From Cohnella faecalis (GTDB lineage Bacteria > Bacillota > Bacilli > Paenibacillales > Paenibacillaceae), in NCBI RefSeq assembly GCF_003570905.1, contig NZ_QXJM01000039.1:1116001-1180000 (forward strand): a stretch of DNA of 64,000 nt, written 5' to 3'. Made by a program: the position numbers and the translations under genes. Of this stretch, positions 54,467 to 62,670 are shown in pieces (the first letter of the stretch is position 1; every line of letters starts with the position of its first letter). Under the pieces are notes generated by a model. It saw only the letters and a list, made by a program, of their open reading frames with translations. It ran no database searches and was not told the DNA's origin.

Positions 54467-54787
54467 ATGCGCACGAACAAACTTACGCTCCGCACGGATA
54501 ACCGGGAAGATCGCACTATCGTCCATGTCGGAGGAGAGCTGGACCTGGAGGTGGCGTCTCAGATGCGTGCGGCGATGGAGCCGCTCATGGGGCTTGCCGA
54601 CCGGAGACTGACCTTGAATTTGAGCGAATTGAAGTATATCGACAGCACGGGAATTGGAATTCTCATCTCGGTTCTGAAGGCGAGACATTCGAGACAAGCG
54701 CCGTTCGATGTAGAGGACGTGCCGGAGCACATTCGCAAACTGTTCGATATGACCGGGATTACTCCTTTTTTGGCGGCTGCGGAATAA
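54467..54787 (+). CDS. rsbV: Anti-sigma-factor antagonist RsbV
   Basis: 106 residues, STAS domain. The phospho-acceptor is Ser in YIDSTGIGIL (about residue 60), the strict DSTG motif, unlike the eCIS-linked STAS. AAAGGGG precedes ATG 54467. Unphosphorylated RsbV binds RsbW and frees sigma-B; RsbY at 46.5 kb and perhaps the eCIS PP2C at 0.9 kb could dephosphorylate it. First gene of the operon. Confidence 0.93.
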   Translation: MRTNKLTLRTDNREDRTIVHVGGELDLEVASQMRAAMEPLMGLADRRLTLNLSELKYIDSTGIGILISVLKARHSRQAPFDVEDVPEHIRKLFDMTGITPFLAAAE

Positions 54788-54824
54788 CGAAGCATTTTAA
54801 AGAAAGGAATGTGATCAAACCATC

Positions 54825-55265
54825 ATGATCCTAGAAGGACAAGTGACGTTGACGGTGCCAGCGCGCGCGGAATTTATCGATATCATCCGTTTGAATTTGT
54901 ACGGTTTTGCTACCAAGATGAAATTTTCTTTCGAGGAAATCGAAGATATGAAAGTCGCGGTATCCGAGGCGTGCAACAACGCCGTACTGCACGCATACGG
55001 CGCGGAAGACGGAATCGTCGAGGTGACGTTCGTCGCATCGGAGGAGGAACTGGTCATTACGGTACGCGACCGGGGAGTCAGCTTTTCTCCTTCGGGAATC
55101 GGAGAAGGTAAAACGCTGCACGGCAAAACGATTGATGAAATCCAGTCGGGCGGATTGGGTCTGTATTTAATGCAAGCTCTCATGGACCGCGTGGAAGTAA
55201 GCAATGAGAACGGTACCGCGGTTACGTTGGCCAAACGCAGAGCGCAAAGCAAAGAGACGGCATGA
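54825..55265 (+). CDS. rsbW: Anti-sigma-B serine kinase RsbW
   Basis: 146 residues, GHKL ATPase. The N-box is VAVSEACNNAVLHAY; the glycine box is VRDRGVSFSPSGIGEG and later GGLGLYLMQALMDRVEV. Binds sigma-B and phosphorylates RsbV. ATG 54825 lies 37 bases after rsbV; sigB starts within its last codon (ATGA overlap). Confidence 0.94.
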   Translation: MILEGQVTLTVPARAEFIDIIRLNLYGFATKMKFSFEEIEDMKVAVSEACNNAVLHAYGAEDGIVEVTFVASEEELVITVRDRGVSFSPSGIGEGKTLHGKTIDEIQSGGLGLYLMQALMDRVEVSNENGTAVTLAKRRAQSKETA

Positions 55266-56041
55266 ACCCGGCCGGATCGGCGCGTCTGCCCGACGACGCG
55301 ATCTCCGTACTGATCGAGTATCAGACTACTTTCGACGAAGAGCTTGCCGACCAGCTCATTCGGCATTTTGAGCCGCTTGTGAAGATGGCTGCGAACAAGA
55401 TGTCCCGGAATCGGCCGGACTTGTTCGACGATTTGTTCCAGGTCGGTCAGATGTCCTTATTCAGGCTGCTAAAGCAGTTTGACCCGAAGCTGGGAATGCC
55501 GTTCGAGCCCTATGCCATGAAGAGCATTATCGGCCATATGAAAAATTATTTGCGAGATAAATCCTGGTACATTCAAGTCCCCCGAAGGATCAAGGAGAAA
55601 GGGTTGGCCGTTCAGCAAACGATCGACGAGCTTACCCTGATCCTGGAGCGTTCGCCTAACGTAGAGGAGATAGCGGCGCATCTGGAGCTTGAAGTCGAGG
55701 AAACGTTGGAAATATTGGCGGGACGCGACCTCTATCATTACGTCTCGCTGGATACTCCGACTTCCGACGATGAGAATACGGCGGTATTGGGCGATATGAT
55801 CGGCGCGCCTTCCGACGACTTCACCGCGTTGGAGAGGAAGATCGATTTGGACGAGGCCTTGTCGAAGCTGAAGCCGGAGGAACGACAGGTGCTTCAGCTC
55901 GTATTTGCCGGAGGCTTGTCGCAGCGCTCGATTGCCGACCGTCTATCCGTTTCCCAAATGAGCGTTTCGCGAATTCAGAAGCGGGCTATTGAGAAGATGA
56001 AGGAGCTGCTGAACGAGCAAACGGGAGAAGAAGGGGCATAA
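55262..56041 (+). CDS. sigB: RNA polymerase sigma factor SigB
   Basis: 259 residues, sigma-70 group 3. Region 2 (LFDDLFQVGQMSLFRLLKQF then DPKLGMPFEPYAMKSIIGHM), region 3 (VPRRIKEKGLAVQQTIDELT), and region 4 helix-turn-helix (LSQRSIADRLSVSQMSVSRI) are complete. Directs general-stress promoters. Translationally coupled to rsbW. Several genes in this window have matching promoters. Confidence 0.95.
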   Translation: MNPAGSARLPDDAISVLIEYQTTFDEELADQLIRHFEPLVKMAANKMSRNRPDLFDDLFQVGQMSLFRLLKQFDPKLGMPFEPYAMKSIIGHMKNYLRDKSWYIQVPRRIKEKGLAVQQTIDELTLILERSPNVEEIAAHLELEVEETLEILAGRDLYHYVSLDTPTSDDENTAVLGDMIGAPSDDFTALERKIDLDEALSKLKPEERQVLQLVFAGGLSQRSIADRLSVSQMSVSRIQKRAIEKMKELLNEQTGEEGA

Positions 56042-56061
56042 TCGAAGGGACGGGCGCAGAT

Positions 56062-56086
56062 GTTTCACCGGCTGCTGAACGGGTAA
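56062..56086 (+). promoter_or_regulatory. Candidate sigma-B promoter for the 111-residue protein
   Basis: GTTTCA (56062-56067), 13-base spacer, GGGTAA (56081-56086), 44 bases before ATG 56130. Confidence 0.6.
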
Positions 56087-56129
56087 TAAGTATTACGTTA
56101 GACATTATCGTTCAGAGGAGCTGGGAATC

Positions 56130-56465
56130 ATGACGATAAAATACCGAATTGCTTGTCCGGGCAGCGATATTTATGTCTTGGAGAAAGAAGACGGATTTCA
56201 TCTCACTGTTAGTTCCCGGACTAATCCGCTTAGCTTCGGCAGCAAGGTGGCGGCTTTTCATTCGCTGGGCAACGCGGTTGAAGCGGCGGAAAGCTTCCAT
56301 GTCGTCTTTACACTTTCCAAAGAGTACGGCTACCATTTGGACCAGAATCAACTGAAGAAGGACGGCTTGCAGGCTTTATCTGTTCTTGAACTGCTAGAGT
56401 CGCCTCGTTCTTCCACGGACTTGAGAGACATGTTCGAGAGAGAAAAGGCTGTTGTTAGAGAATAA
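56130..56465 (+). CDS. Hypothetical 111-residue protein downstream of sigB
   Basis: Sequence TIKYRIACPGSDIYVLEKED then GFHLTVSSRTNPLSFGSKVA suggests a small alpha/beta cytosolic protein; no TM, no signal, no metal motif. GAGGAGC precedes the ATG. It occupies the position after sigB where other Bacilli carry stress genes. Its own sigma-B promoter suggests a stress role, otherwise unknown. A terminator follows. Confidence 0.7.
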   Translation: MTIKYRIACPGSDIYVLEKEDGFHLTVSSRTNPLSFGSKVAAFHSLGNAVEAAESFHVVFTLSKEYGYHLDQNQLKKDGLQALSVLELLESPRSSTDLRDMFEREKAVVRE

Positions 56466-56530
56466 GCGCGGTAGTGCGCGGCATCTAACGTCCGCTTTCT
56501 GGACTCAAACCAATAAGCACTCAGCGATTA

Positions 56531-56580
56531 GGAGCTGTTCCTTAAGGTCGTCATGGACCGAAGGGGCAGCTCTCGTTTAT
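56531..56580 (+). terminator. Terminator after the 111-residue gene
   Basis: GAGCTGTTCCTT (56532-56543) pairs with AAGGGGCAGCTC (56561-56572) with two G-T pairs, extended by GGTC/GGACC; TCTCGTTTAT follows. It lies directly before the 52-bp array. Confidence 0.65.
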
Positions 56581-56589
56581 GTGCAGAGC

Positions 56590-56885
56590 GCGCGCCAGTG
56601 GGAGGGACTCCCATACATTCGATGACAAAGGTGTGCAGAACGCGCGCCAGTGGGAGCAGCTCCCGCATATTCGATGACAAAGGTGTGCAGAGCGCGCAAC
56701 AGTGGGAGTAGCTCCCGCACATTCGATGACAAAGGTGTGCAGAACGCGCGCCAGTGGGAGCAGCTCCCGCACATTCGATGACAAAGGTGTCTAGAGCGCG
56801 CAACAGTGGGAGTAGCTCCCGCATATTCGATGATAAAGGTGTGCAGAACGCGCGCCAGTGGGAGGGACTCCCATACATTCGTCAG
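56590..56885. repeat. 52-bp tandem array (6 units), same family as the 27.5-kb array
   Basis: CAGTGGGAG cores start at 56596 and every 52 bases to 56856. Each has GTGGGAG-NNN-CTCCCRY, a 7-bp hairpin (one G-T pair), then CATTCGATGACAAAGGTGT and GCGCGCAAC. Two unit subtypes alternate (ending GCGCGC or GCGCAA), giving a 104-bp higher-order repeat. Shared with array 1: GCGCaACAGTGG before, CCxTACATTCG after, and a palindrome at the centre, but with other stem bases. The flanks (56466-57046) hold no convincing gene. Confidence 0.94.
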
Positions 56886-57115
56886 GATGTGTGTTTTGGA
56901 CCGTAGGCCTTGCTTTGCTGTAAAATATACTGTTATTTTTCCCGCGAAGTACGCTCTGGAATAGTGGAATGCACTATGTACAGGTATTTGCATCATTTTG
57001 AAGTAGGACAGGGGTTTGTTGGCGGATTAGCTGTATGTTCCTCCACGGCCCCCTAATTAAACTGGAGTCCTGTCCCCCAATTGAATTAGACTATTTATAT
57101 GGGGAGGCGGACAGT

Positions 57116-57439
57116 ATGCGATTAGGAAAAGTGCTTGAGGAAAAACGAATGCAGATTGTCAGAGAAGCGCTATCCGGTGTAAAGATTGCGGTATTAGGTC
57201 GCAAATATGAAATCCATCCAGAAACGATACGTAACTGGGTAAGAGAGTACGGCGATAAGGTAGGGCCTGACCAGCTCCCTTCCACAGACGAGCAAATCCA
57301 GGAGCTGAAACGGCTCCAAGAAATCGAAGAGAAATACAACCTGGCCTTAAAGAAGCTTGGCGAAAAAGAACTCGAAAATGAAATTCTCCACGAGCTTCTA
57401 AAAAAGAAGAACCCCGCTTATCTGAAAAATTCGAAGTAG
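57116..57439 (+). CDS. IS3-family transposase OrfA
   Basis: 107 residues. N-terminal helix-turn-helix (QIVREALSGVKIAVLGRKYE then IHPETIRNWVREYG) and a leucine-zipper-like helix (LKRLQEIEEKYNLALKKLGE). GGGGAGG precedes ATG 57116. The slippery heptamer A-AAA-AAG lies at 57400-57406 near its end. Confidence 0.93.
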   Translation: MRLGKVLEEKRMQIVREALSGVKIAVLGRKYEIHPETIRNWVREYGDKVGPDQLPSTDEQIQELKRLQEIEEKYNLALKKLGEKELENEILHELLKKKNPAYLKNSK

Positions 57440-58380
57440 CCGACCAGTTTATTAAGCGGGGCGAAAAGACAGCACTGGTCCTACGCATTCTGGATGTAGC
57501 AGAATCGTCCTACTACGCGCGTAAAAAACGAAGCCATACACCAAACACAGATGCGGGCAACCGGTCCACCGATCGTGGCAGAGGTCGCCCATTCCCCGGT
57601 TTCTCCCTCACGACGACGGGAGAACGGGTAAGCGATGAGCAGATTCGGGAATGGCTGCTTGAACTCGTAGAGGGCGAAGAGCACGTGTACGGCTACAAGT
57701 TGCTGGCACAGTGCTTACGAAACGAATGCGATCTGATCTTGAATAAGAAGAAAGCGCATCGGCTTTGTCAAGAGATCGGTATCTTGCAGGAGCAACGAAA
57801 ACGGAAAGTAAAGCACCCCAGAAGACTTGCAAGGAACCACCTGATCACAGGCCCGAACCAGCTGTGGCAGGCGGATATTAAGTATGGCTATGTGGCTGGG
57901 CGGGAACGATTCTTTTTCGTAGCCACCATTATTGACGTGTTCGATCGGGTAGCTGTCGGCCAGTACAGAGGACATGTGTGTGAAGCGAAGCATGTGGTTC
58001 AGACGCTAGTGACAGCCTTACGCCAGCGTGTCGGCGAAACAGGACCATTCCCTATTGTGCGCACCGACAACGGGCCTCAATTCGTCAGTACGCTATTTGG
58101 AGATACATGCGAAGCCTTCGATATTACGCACGAGAGAATCCCACCTCGTACACCAAACATGAACGCCTATATCGAGTCTTTTCACAGCGTGCTCGAAGAC
58201 AACCTGTTCTCCAAAGCCGTCTTCATGACCTTTGAAGAGGCGTACGCTGCACTTGATACGTACATGGACTTCTACAACAACCGGCGGATGCATGGAAGCT
58301 TAAAACGTATGCCACCAGAAGAATTTTCGAAGTGGGTTATGCAGCTTGAAGACCGCACACCATTTTATAGAGCTGTGTAA
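57406..58380 (+). CDS. IS3-family transposase OrfB (DDE integrase domain)
   Basis: About 324 residues when read through a -1 frameshift from OrfA. The rve-type core has D in LWQADIKYG, D in VRTDNGPQF and E in YIESFHSVLEDN, the DDE triad with normal 35-residue spacing at the end. The frame is open from 57382 without an ATG, as expected for OrfAB fusion. A GTG at 57685 lies inside the domain and is not the true start. Catalytically intact as far as visible. Confidence 0.92.
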   Translation, partial: EEPRLSEKFEVADQFIKRGEKTALVLRILDVAESSYYARKKRSHTPNTDAGNRSTDRGRGRPFPGFSLTTTGERVSDEQIREWLLELVEGEEHVYGYKLLAQCLRNECDLILNKKKAHRLCQEIGILQEQRKRKVKHPRRLARNHLITGPNQLWQADIKYGYVAGRERFFFVATIIDVFDRVAVGQYRGHVCEAKHVVQTLVTALRQRVGETGPFPIVRTDNGPQFVSTLFGDTCEAFDITHERIPPRTPNMNAYIESFHSVLEDNLFSKAVFMTFEEAYAALDTYMDFYNNRRMHGSLKRMPPEEFSKWVMQLEDRTPFYRAV

Positions 58381-58572
58381 AAGCATGATAAACAGAACTA
58401 GGCTACGCGTGCGCCTTTTTATGTGGGGCTGACTCCAGAATTAAGGGGCCTAGCCGGTTCTCCAGTTAATTTATGTAAATTTGGTTTTTTTAGAAAATTA
58501 ACTGTGCATTCTACAGTTAATCTTCAGACGAGGGACGGAGGAGGAGCTGCACATTTGACAGAACGAGACGGC

Positions 58573-58652
58573 AGCACGTACAAGCAGCACGTACAAGAAG
58601 CACGTACAAGAAGCACGTACAGGCAGTACGCACAGGCAGTAAGTGCAGGGAG
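58573..58652 (+). repeat. 13-bp minisatellite next to the IS
   Basis: GCACGTACAAGNA units repeat at 13 bp about six times, degrading toward the 3' end. The stretch between the IS and the next gene (58451-58775, 325 bases) holds this repeat and a hairpin-like segment at 58684-58732 but no convincing gene. Confidence 0.8.
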
Positions 58653-58775
58653 CAGCGCAGGAGCAATAGTACTTAACAAATAGAAAATCGCCGACAACGA
58701 AGCCGATAGAAGCGGCCGAATTGTCGACGATCTTCATTAAACGTTATCTTAGCGGTGGTGTGGGTTGCGGTCAAT

Positions 58776-59018
58776 TCAATGCTGAATCGGATCGGAAACG
58801 AAACCTTCTTCTTGCAGTTCTTGACCGGTTTTGACTCGCTCCATATCTTTGCCTAGCCGCTTCAAGTCCGCTAGATCCTGCACCATCGATCCGTTGTCGG
58901 CTTCCTCGACGGATTTTGGCGGCATGGGCGACGAAAGCAGCCGGTCTCCTCGTTCGGGTGAGTACCGCCGTGCGGTTGGCGAGACATCACTATACACTTT
59001 GGATTTGCGATAAGCCAT
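58776..59018 (-). CDS. Hypothetical 80-residue protein
   Basis: ATG 59018 is preceded by AAGGAGGTG; further upstream codons in the frame are not needed. Sequence AYRKSKVYSDVSPTARRYSP then VQDLADLKRLGKDMERVKTG is polar and helical in its second half. Not recognised; no TM and no signal. Small polar proteins like this occur beside YtxH genes. Confidence 0.65.
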   Translation of the reverse strand: MAYRKSKVYSDVSPTARRYSPERGDRLLSSPMPPKSVEEADNGSMVQDLADLKRLGKDMERVKTGQELQEEGFVSDPIQH

Positions 59019-59124
59019 AGTCGACACCTCCTTCGTTGAACGCCGGAACAGGGGGACGAGGCCGACTTTCGGCATACCGCCCTCCGAAGCGCCGCCTCCG
59101 TCATCCCCGCTTGCACGCTCAGCC

Positions 59125-59245
59125 TTCGCGCAGCAATAGCGGTTCCATCCATCCAGCGACACGCAGTCTCCGCCGCAATAACGGTTCCACCTGCCAGCAA
59201 GCTCAGTCTCCGCGCACCAATGGCGGGTTCAACCCGCCAACAGCC
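59125..59245. repeat. Degenerate 40-46-bp repeats upstream of the 80-residue gene
   Basis: CAGTCTCCGCGC-like starts with GCAATARCGGTTCCA occur about three times between 59125 and 59245 (copies near 59133, 59175 and 59210). The last contains a perfect GGCGGGT-TCA-ACCCGCC hairpin. Weak, but in keeping with the repeat habit of this genome. Confidence 0.45.
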
Positions 59246-59248
59246 CGC

Positions 59249-59566
59249 TTAATGACCGCTCTTCTGCGCCTGCTCTTCTTTACGATCTTCTTTCCACGTC
59301 TCCAGCTCGTCCTTGGCCGACCGGATCGCGGATCGCGTTTTGCCTACGAGATCGGATGCTTGATCGCCGACTTGGCTGACCGTGTCTTTCGCTTTTGAAG
59401 TCACGTCGGAGACGAATTGCTTCGTCCGATCCTGTGCGTCGATGTACCGGTTTTTAATGTCGCTCCGCAGCTCGCGGCCGGATTTCGGAGCGAACAGCAA
59501 CGCTGTCGCCGCGCCAACGGCGCCTCCGATCAAAGCTCCCTTGAACATTCCCTTATTAGCAGCCAT
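59249..59566 (-). CDS. YtxH-domain protein
   Basis: 105 residues; ATG 59566 lies 8 bases after AGGAGG (an ATG six bases earlier is too close). MAANKGMFKGALIGGAVGAA then TALLFAPKSGRELR is the YtxH signature: glycine-rich TM helix and APKSGRELR loop. The rest is a helical, Lys/Asp-rich tail. YtxH is a sigma-B-controlled protein in B. subtilis. Confidence 0.88.
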   Translation of the reverse strand: MAANKGMFKGALIGGAVGAATALLFAPKSGRELRSDIKNRYIDAQDRTKQFVSDVTSKAKDTVSQVGDQASDLVGKTRSAIRSAKDELETWKEDRKEEQAQKSGH

Positions 59567-59649
59567 GTTCATTCCTCCTTTGTACGGTTGAACCCTTGAC
59601 GGCGCTTCGACCGGCAGTCTGCCGGCCCGAATGCCGTCTTGTTGGTCTA

Positions 59650-59676
59650 TTACCCTTCGGAGGCGGCTAATGAAAC
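59650..59676 (-). promoter_or_regulatory. Candidate sigma-B promoter for the YtxH gene
   Basis: On the - strand GTTTCA (59676-59671), 15-base spacer, GGGTAA (59655-59650). It lies 84 bases before the ytxH-like ATG. Confidence 0.6.
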
Positions 59677-59748
59677 GCGCTCTTCCCGCAAGGAGCGCTT
59701 TCGTCTACAATAGTAAAGATAATGTGAGACAAGAGAGCGAGGACGGAT

Positions 59749-61557
59749 ATGGAATTCCAAAATAACGCTGGCGCCTCGCCGGTGCACTGGGGAAGGAGCG
59801 GCAGCTCCAACGATTCCCGACGCGAGGAACGGCGCTGGAAGCCTGTCGACTTTATTCTCGTCGGGCTGTTGACGCTGGCCGCCGCCTTGATGGCATTTAC
59901 CGATTTGGGCAACCGAACCGGTCCCCAAACGTATTGGAAGCCGGATTTGTCCGGAGAAGGCTTCGTCGTCGACTTCGGCCAGCCGAGACAAGTCGACAGG
60001 CTTAACCTGTACGAAGGCCCGGGGGCCAAGGGACAGACTAAGATCGAAATGTCTTTGGACGGCAAGACATGGTTGCCTTATCAGAGCATCGAGCATTCGA
60101 CGAATCGAGTGTTCACGTGGAAGCACGAGAAAGATACGCGGGTGGATGCGCGTTATTTTCGGTTCACAGCCGAACGGACAGGCTATCGGCTGTATGAAGC
60201 CGCTTTCTATACGAATGGCGTTACCGTGCCGATTCCGGTCGAAAGCATAGAACCGATCGGGACGAAGGGGGCGGAATCGGAAGGCGGCGGAGAGCAGCTT
60301 TTCGACGAGCAGCAGTGGGCTCCCGAACGGGCGGATTATCGGAACAGCATGTACTTCGACGAAATTTACCACGGACGGACGGCTTACGAGTTCGTCGAGG
60401 GCATGGAGCCTTACGAAAACACGCATCCGCCTCTGGGCAAAGTATTGCTCGCGATTGGGGTCAAGCTGTTCGGCATGACGCCTTACGGCTGGCGATTCAT
60501 GGCTGCCGTAGGCGGGACGCTGATGGTGCCTTTGTTCTATTGGGCGGCGCGAGGCTACTTCCGCCGAACCCGGTACGCGACGCTGGCGACACTGTTGCTT
60601 GTGATGGAAGGGTTCCATGTCGTCCAATCCCGCATGGCGAATGTCGATATTTTCGGCGTAACCTTTACGATCGTCATGTTTTACGCGATGTATCGCTTCG
60701 GGGAGACGGCTTGGAGAAACGGCGGGCTGTGGCGGGGGATTGGGTATCTTGCGCTGAGCGGTTTGTTTTTCGGAATGGCGGCGTCGGTCAAATGGAACTA
60801 CCTCTACGGCGGGGCGGGGCTTGCGATCTTGTTTTTCCTCGCTCTCATACGCCGAATCGGCGAAGCAAGAAGCGATAGCGAAGGCGGAATAGCAAAAAGG
60901 GCGCTGGTTACGCTCGTTGCCGCGGCGGTGTTTTTCGTCGCTTTGCCGGCTTCGGTGTACACCGTATCTTACATTCCTTACGAACGGGCAACGAAAGTCG
61001 ATGATAACTGGAAAGATTTATGGCAATACCAGAAGAATATGTACCATTATCACAAAGGGGTCAAAGAACAGCATCCCTACGCTTCCAAATGGTATACATG
61101 GCCGCTTATGCTGAGGCCCGTCTGGTATTACGGGGGCAAGGATCTCGCTCCGGGAGACGCGCAAAGCATCGCCGCAATCGGCAATCCCGTCGTCTGGTGG
61201 GTAGGGCTGCTGGCGTTCATCGCGTCGTGGTGGTTCGGAATCGTCCGCAGACGAGACAGGGTTGTGCTTACGTTGACCGTCGCCTACTTGTCTTTTTACG
61301 TCCCATGGATGGTGGCGCCGCGAAGCATTACGTTTTTGTATCACTATTTTCCGATGGTGCCGTTGCTTATTCTGTCCTTGGTATGGATGCTGCAGCGTGT
61401 GGAAGAATCATTTCGTTACGGCAACCGCGTGACTTGGATTGTCGTCGGAGGGGCGGCCGCGCTGCTCGTCTGGTTCTATCCGGTCTATACGGGAATTACG
61501 ATAAGCCGGGAATGGATGAACATATGGATTCGCTGGCTCCCGAGCTGGGGATTCTGA
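59749..61557 (+). CDS. PMT-family (GT39) membrane mannosyltransferase with a discoidin-like insert
   Basis: 602 residues. After one TM helix (about 33-50), a beta-rich F5/8 type C-like domain occupies about 60-155 (KPDLSGEGFVVDFGQPRQVD; VDARYFRFTAERTGYRLYEA). The GT39 core follows: DE catalytic motif in MYFDEIYHGRTAYEFVEGME (about 203-215), THPPLGKVLLAIGVKLFG, and eight or more further TM helices. It transfers sugar from polyprenyl-phosphate to extracytoplasmic protein or glycan. Next to a donor synthase gene, 27 bases downstream. Confidence 0.88.
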   Translation: MEFQNNAGASPVHWGRSGSSNDSRREERRWKPVDFILVGLLTLAAALMAFTDLGNRTGPQTYWKPDLSGEGFVVDFGQPRQVDRLNLYEGPGAKGQTKIEMSLDGKTWLPYQSIEHSTNRVFTWKHEKDTRVDARYFRFTAERTGYRLYEAAFYTNGVTVPIPVESIEPIGTKGAESEGGGEQLFDEQQWAPERADYRNSMYFDEIYHGRTAYEFVEGMEPYENTHPPLGKVLLAIGVKLFGMTPYGWRFMAAVGGTLMVPLFYWAARGYFRRTRYATLATLLLVMEGFHVVQSRMANVDIFGVTFTIVMFYAMYRFGETAWRNGGLWRGIGYLALSGLFFGMAASVKWNYLYGGAGLAILFFLALIRRIGEARSDSEGGIAKRALVTLVAAAVFFVALPASVYTVSYIPYERATKVDDNWKDLWQYQKNMYHYHKGVKEQHPYASKWYTWPLMLRPVWYYGGKDLAPGDAQSIAAIGNPVVWWVGLLAFIASWWFGIVRRRDRVVLTLTVAYLSFYVPWMVAPRSITFLYHYFPMVPLLILSLVWMLQRVEESFRYGNRVTWIVVGGAAALLVWFYPVYTGITISREWMNIWIRWLPSWGF

Positions 61558-61584
61558 GGTTGCATTTAGGAGGTAGGTCGGTCC

Positions 61585-62598
61585 ATGAGCAAGGGTTGTT
61601 TTTTGTCCGTCGTCGTTCCCATGTACAACGAAGAAGAAGTCATCGAAACGACGTACCGTCGACTGTCCGACGTACTCGAATCGCTTGGAGAGACATATGA
61701 GATTATTTTCGTGAATGACGGGAGCAGGGACCGCACAGCGGACATCGTCCACGGCATATGCGCCTCGGATTCCCGGGTGAAGCTCGTCGATTTTTCGCGT
61801 AATTTCGGCCATCAGATTGCGGTGACCGCTGGGATGGATTACTCTTCCGGACGAACGGTCGTGCTGATCGACGCCGATTTGCAGGACCCGCCGGAAATTA
61901 TTAAAGACATGGTCGAGCGCTGGCGGGAAGGCTACGATGTCGTGTACGGCAAACGGATTGCCCGCAAAGGCGAGACGTGGTTCAAGAAAACGACGGCCGC
62001 CATGTTCTACCGTTTGCTGCGATCGATGACGTCGGTCAATATTCCAGTCGATACGGGCGATTTCCGGCTGATGGATCGCAAAGTATGCGACGCGCTATGC
62101 GAAATGCGAGAGCGTAGCCGGTTTATTCGCGGTATGGTGAGCTGGGCGGGCTTCCGTCAAGCTTCGGTCGAATACGTGCGGGAAGAAAGATTCGCCGGAG
62201 AGACGAAGTATCCGCTGCGCAAAATGATCAAGCTTTCGTTGGACGCCATTACGTCGTTCTCCACGAAGCCGCTGAAGTTCGCGGGAATACTCGGATTTTT
62301 GCTGTCCGCGGCGGGCTTTATCTATTTGTTAATCGTTCTGTACCAGCGCTTGTTTACGGAGACGACCCAAAAAGGCTGGACATCGCTAATCATCATCAGC
62401 TTGTTCTTCCATGGGATTACGTTGTCCTTGCTAGGCGTCTTGGGAGAGTATATCGGCCGGACGTACGAGGAGTCGAAGCGTCGGCCTCTGTACTTGGTGT
62501 CGGAGAAGGTGAACTTCGAGAGCGGAGCGGTTGCGGATCGAGCCGAGGAAACTCGTGCGAAGTCGGACCCGAAGCCGGTGCTGACAGCCGGAAAATAA
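61585..62598 (+). CDS. Polyprenyl-phosphate glycosyltransferase (GT2, GtrB/DPM1-like)
   Basis: 337 residues. GT-A fold with VPMYNEEEVIETTYRRLSDV, nucleotide-binding FVNDGSRDRT and metal-binding DADLQDPPEI (about 93-102), then SRFIRGMVSWAGFRQASVEY and two C-terminal TM helices (about 230-282). Such enzymes make undecaprenyl-phosphate-glucose or -mannose. It should supply the donor for the PMT-family enzyme encoded immediately upstream, in one operon. AGGAGG precedes ATG 61585. Confidence 0.92.
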   Translation: MSKGCFLSVVVPMYNEEEVIETTYRRLSDVLESLGETYEIIFVNDGSRDRTADIVHGICASDSRVKLVDFSRNFGHQIAVTAGMDYSSGRTVVLIDADLQDPPEIIKDMVERWREGYDVVYGKRIARKGETWFKKTTAAMFYRLLRSMTSVNIPVDTGDFRLMDRKVCDALCEMRERSRFIRGMVSWAGFRQASVEYVREERFAGETKYPLRKMIKLSLDAITSFSTKPLKFAGILGFLLSAAGFIYLLIVLYQRLFTETTQKGWTSLIIISLFFHGITLSLLGVLGEYIGRTYEESKRRPLYLVSEKVNFESGAVADRAEETRAKSDPKPVLTAGK

Positions 62599-62600
62599 TC

Positions 62601-62660
62601 AAAGGGACAGAAGCGAAAGGCCGCAGCTCAAGGCTGGCCTTAGCGACTGTCCCTTTTTGT
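62601..62660. terminator. Bidirectional terminator between GT2 and LysR genes
   Basis: AAAGGGACAG (62601-62610) pairs with CTGTCCCTTT (62647-62656), with an inner AAGGCC/GGCCTT stem, and TTTTTG follows. Confidence 0.85.
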
Positions 62661-62670
62661 TTTGGCGGGG

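Larger units (their letters stand above)
57047..58450 (+). mobile_element. IS3-family insertion sequence
   Basis: About 1.4 kb with imperfect terminal inverted repeats: left GGCCCCCTAATTAAACTGG then AGTCC (from 57047) and right (reverse complement, from 58450) GGCCCCTTAATTCTGGAGTC. OrfA and OrfB overlap in the -1 frame with an A-AAA-AAG slippery site. I see no clear target duplication, so the exact ends are approximate. The AT-richer, different codon use supports recent arrival. Confidence 0.85.

Noticed and set aside
56590..56885. Possible CRISPR array
   Set aside because: Same reason: 52-bp units with no variable spacers, and palindromic cores inside each unit.
57685..58380. 231-residue transposase starting at GTG 57685
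   Set aside because: The OrfB frame is open from 57382 and joins OrfA by -1 slippage at A-AAA-AAG, so the short form is an artefact.
58423..58683. 86-residue ORF after the IS element
   Set aside because: Its second half encodes the 13-bp minisatellite and its start lies in the IS end; not gene-like.
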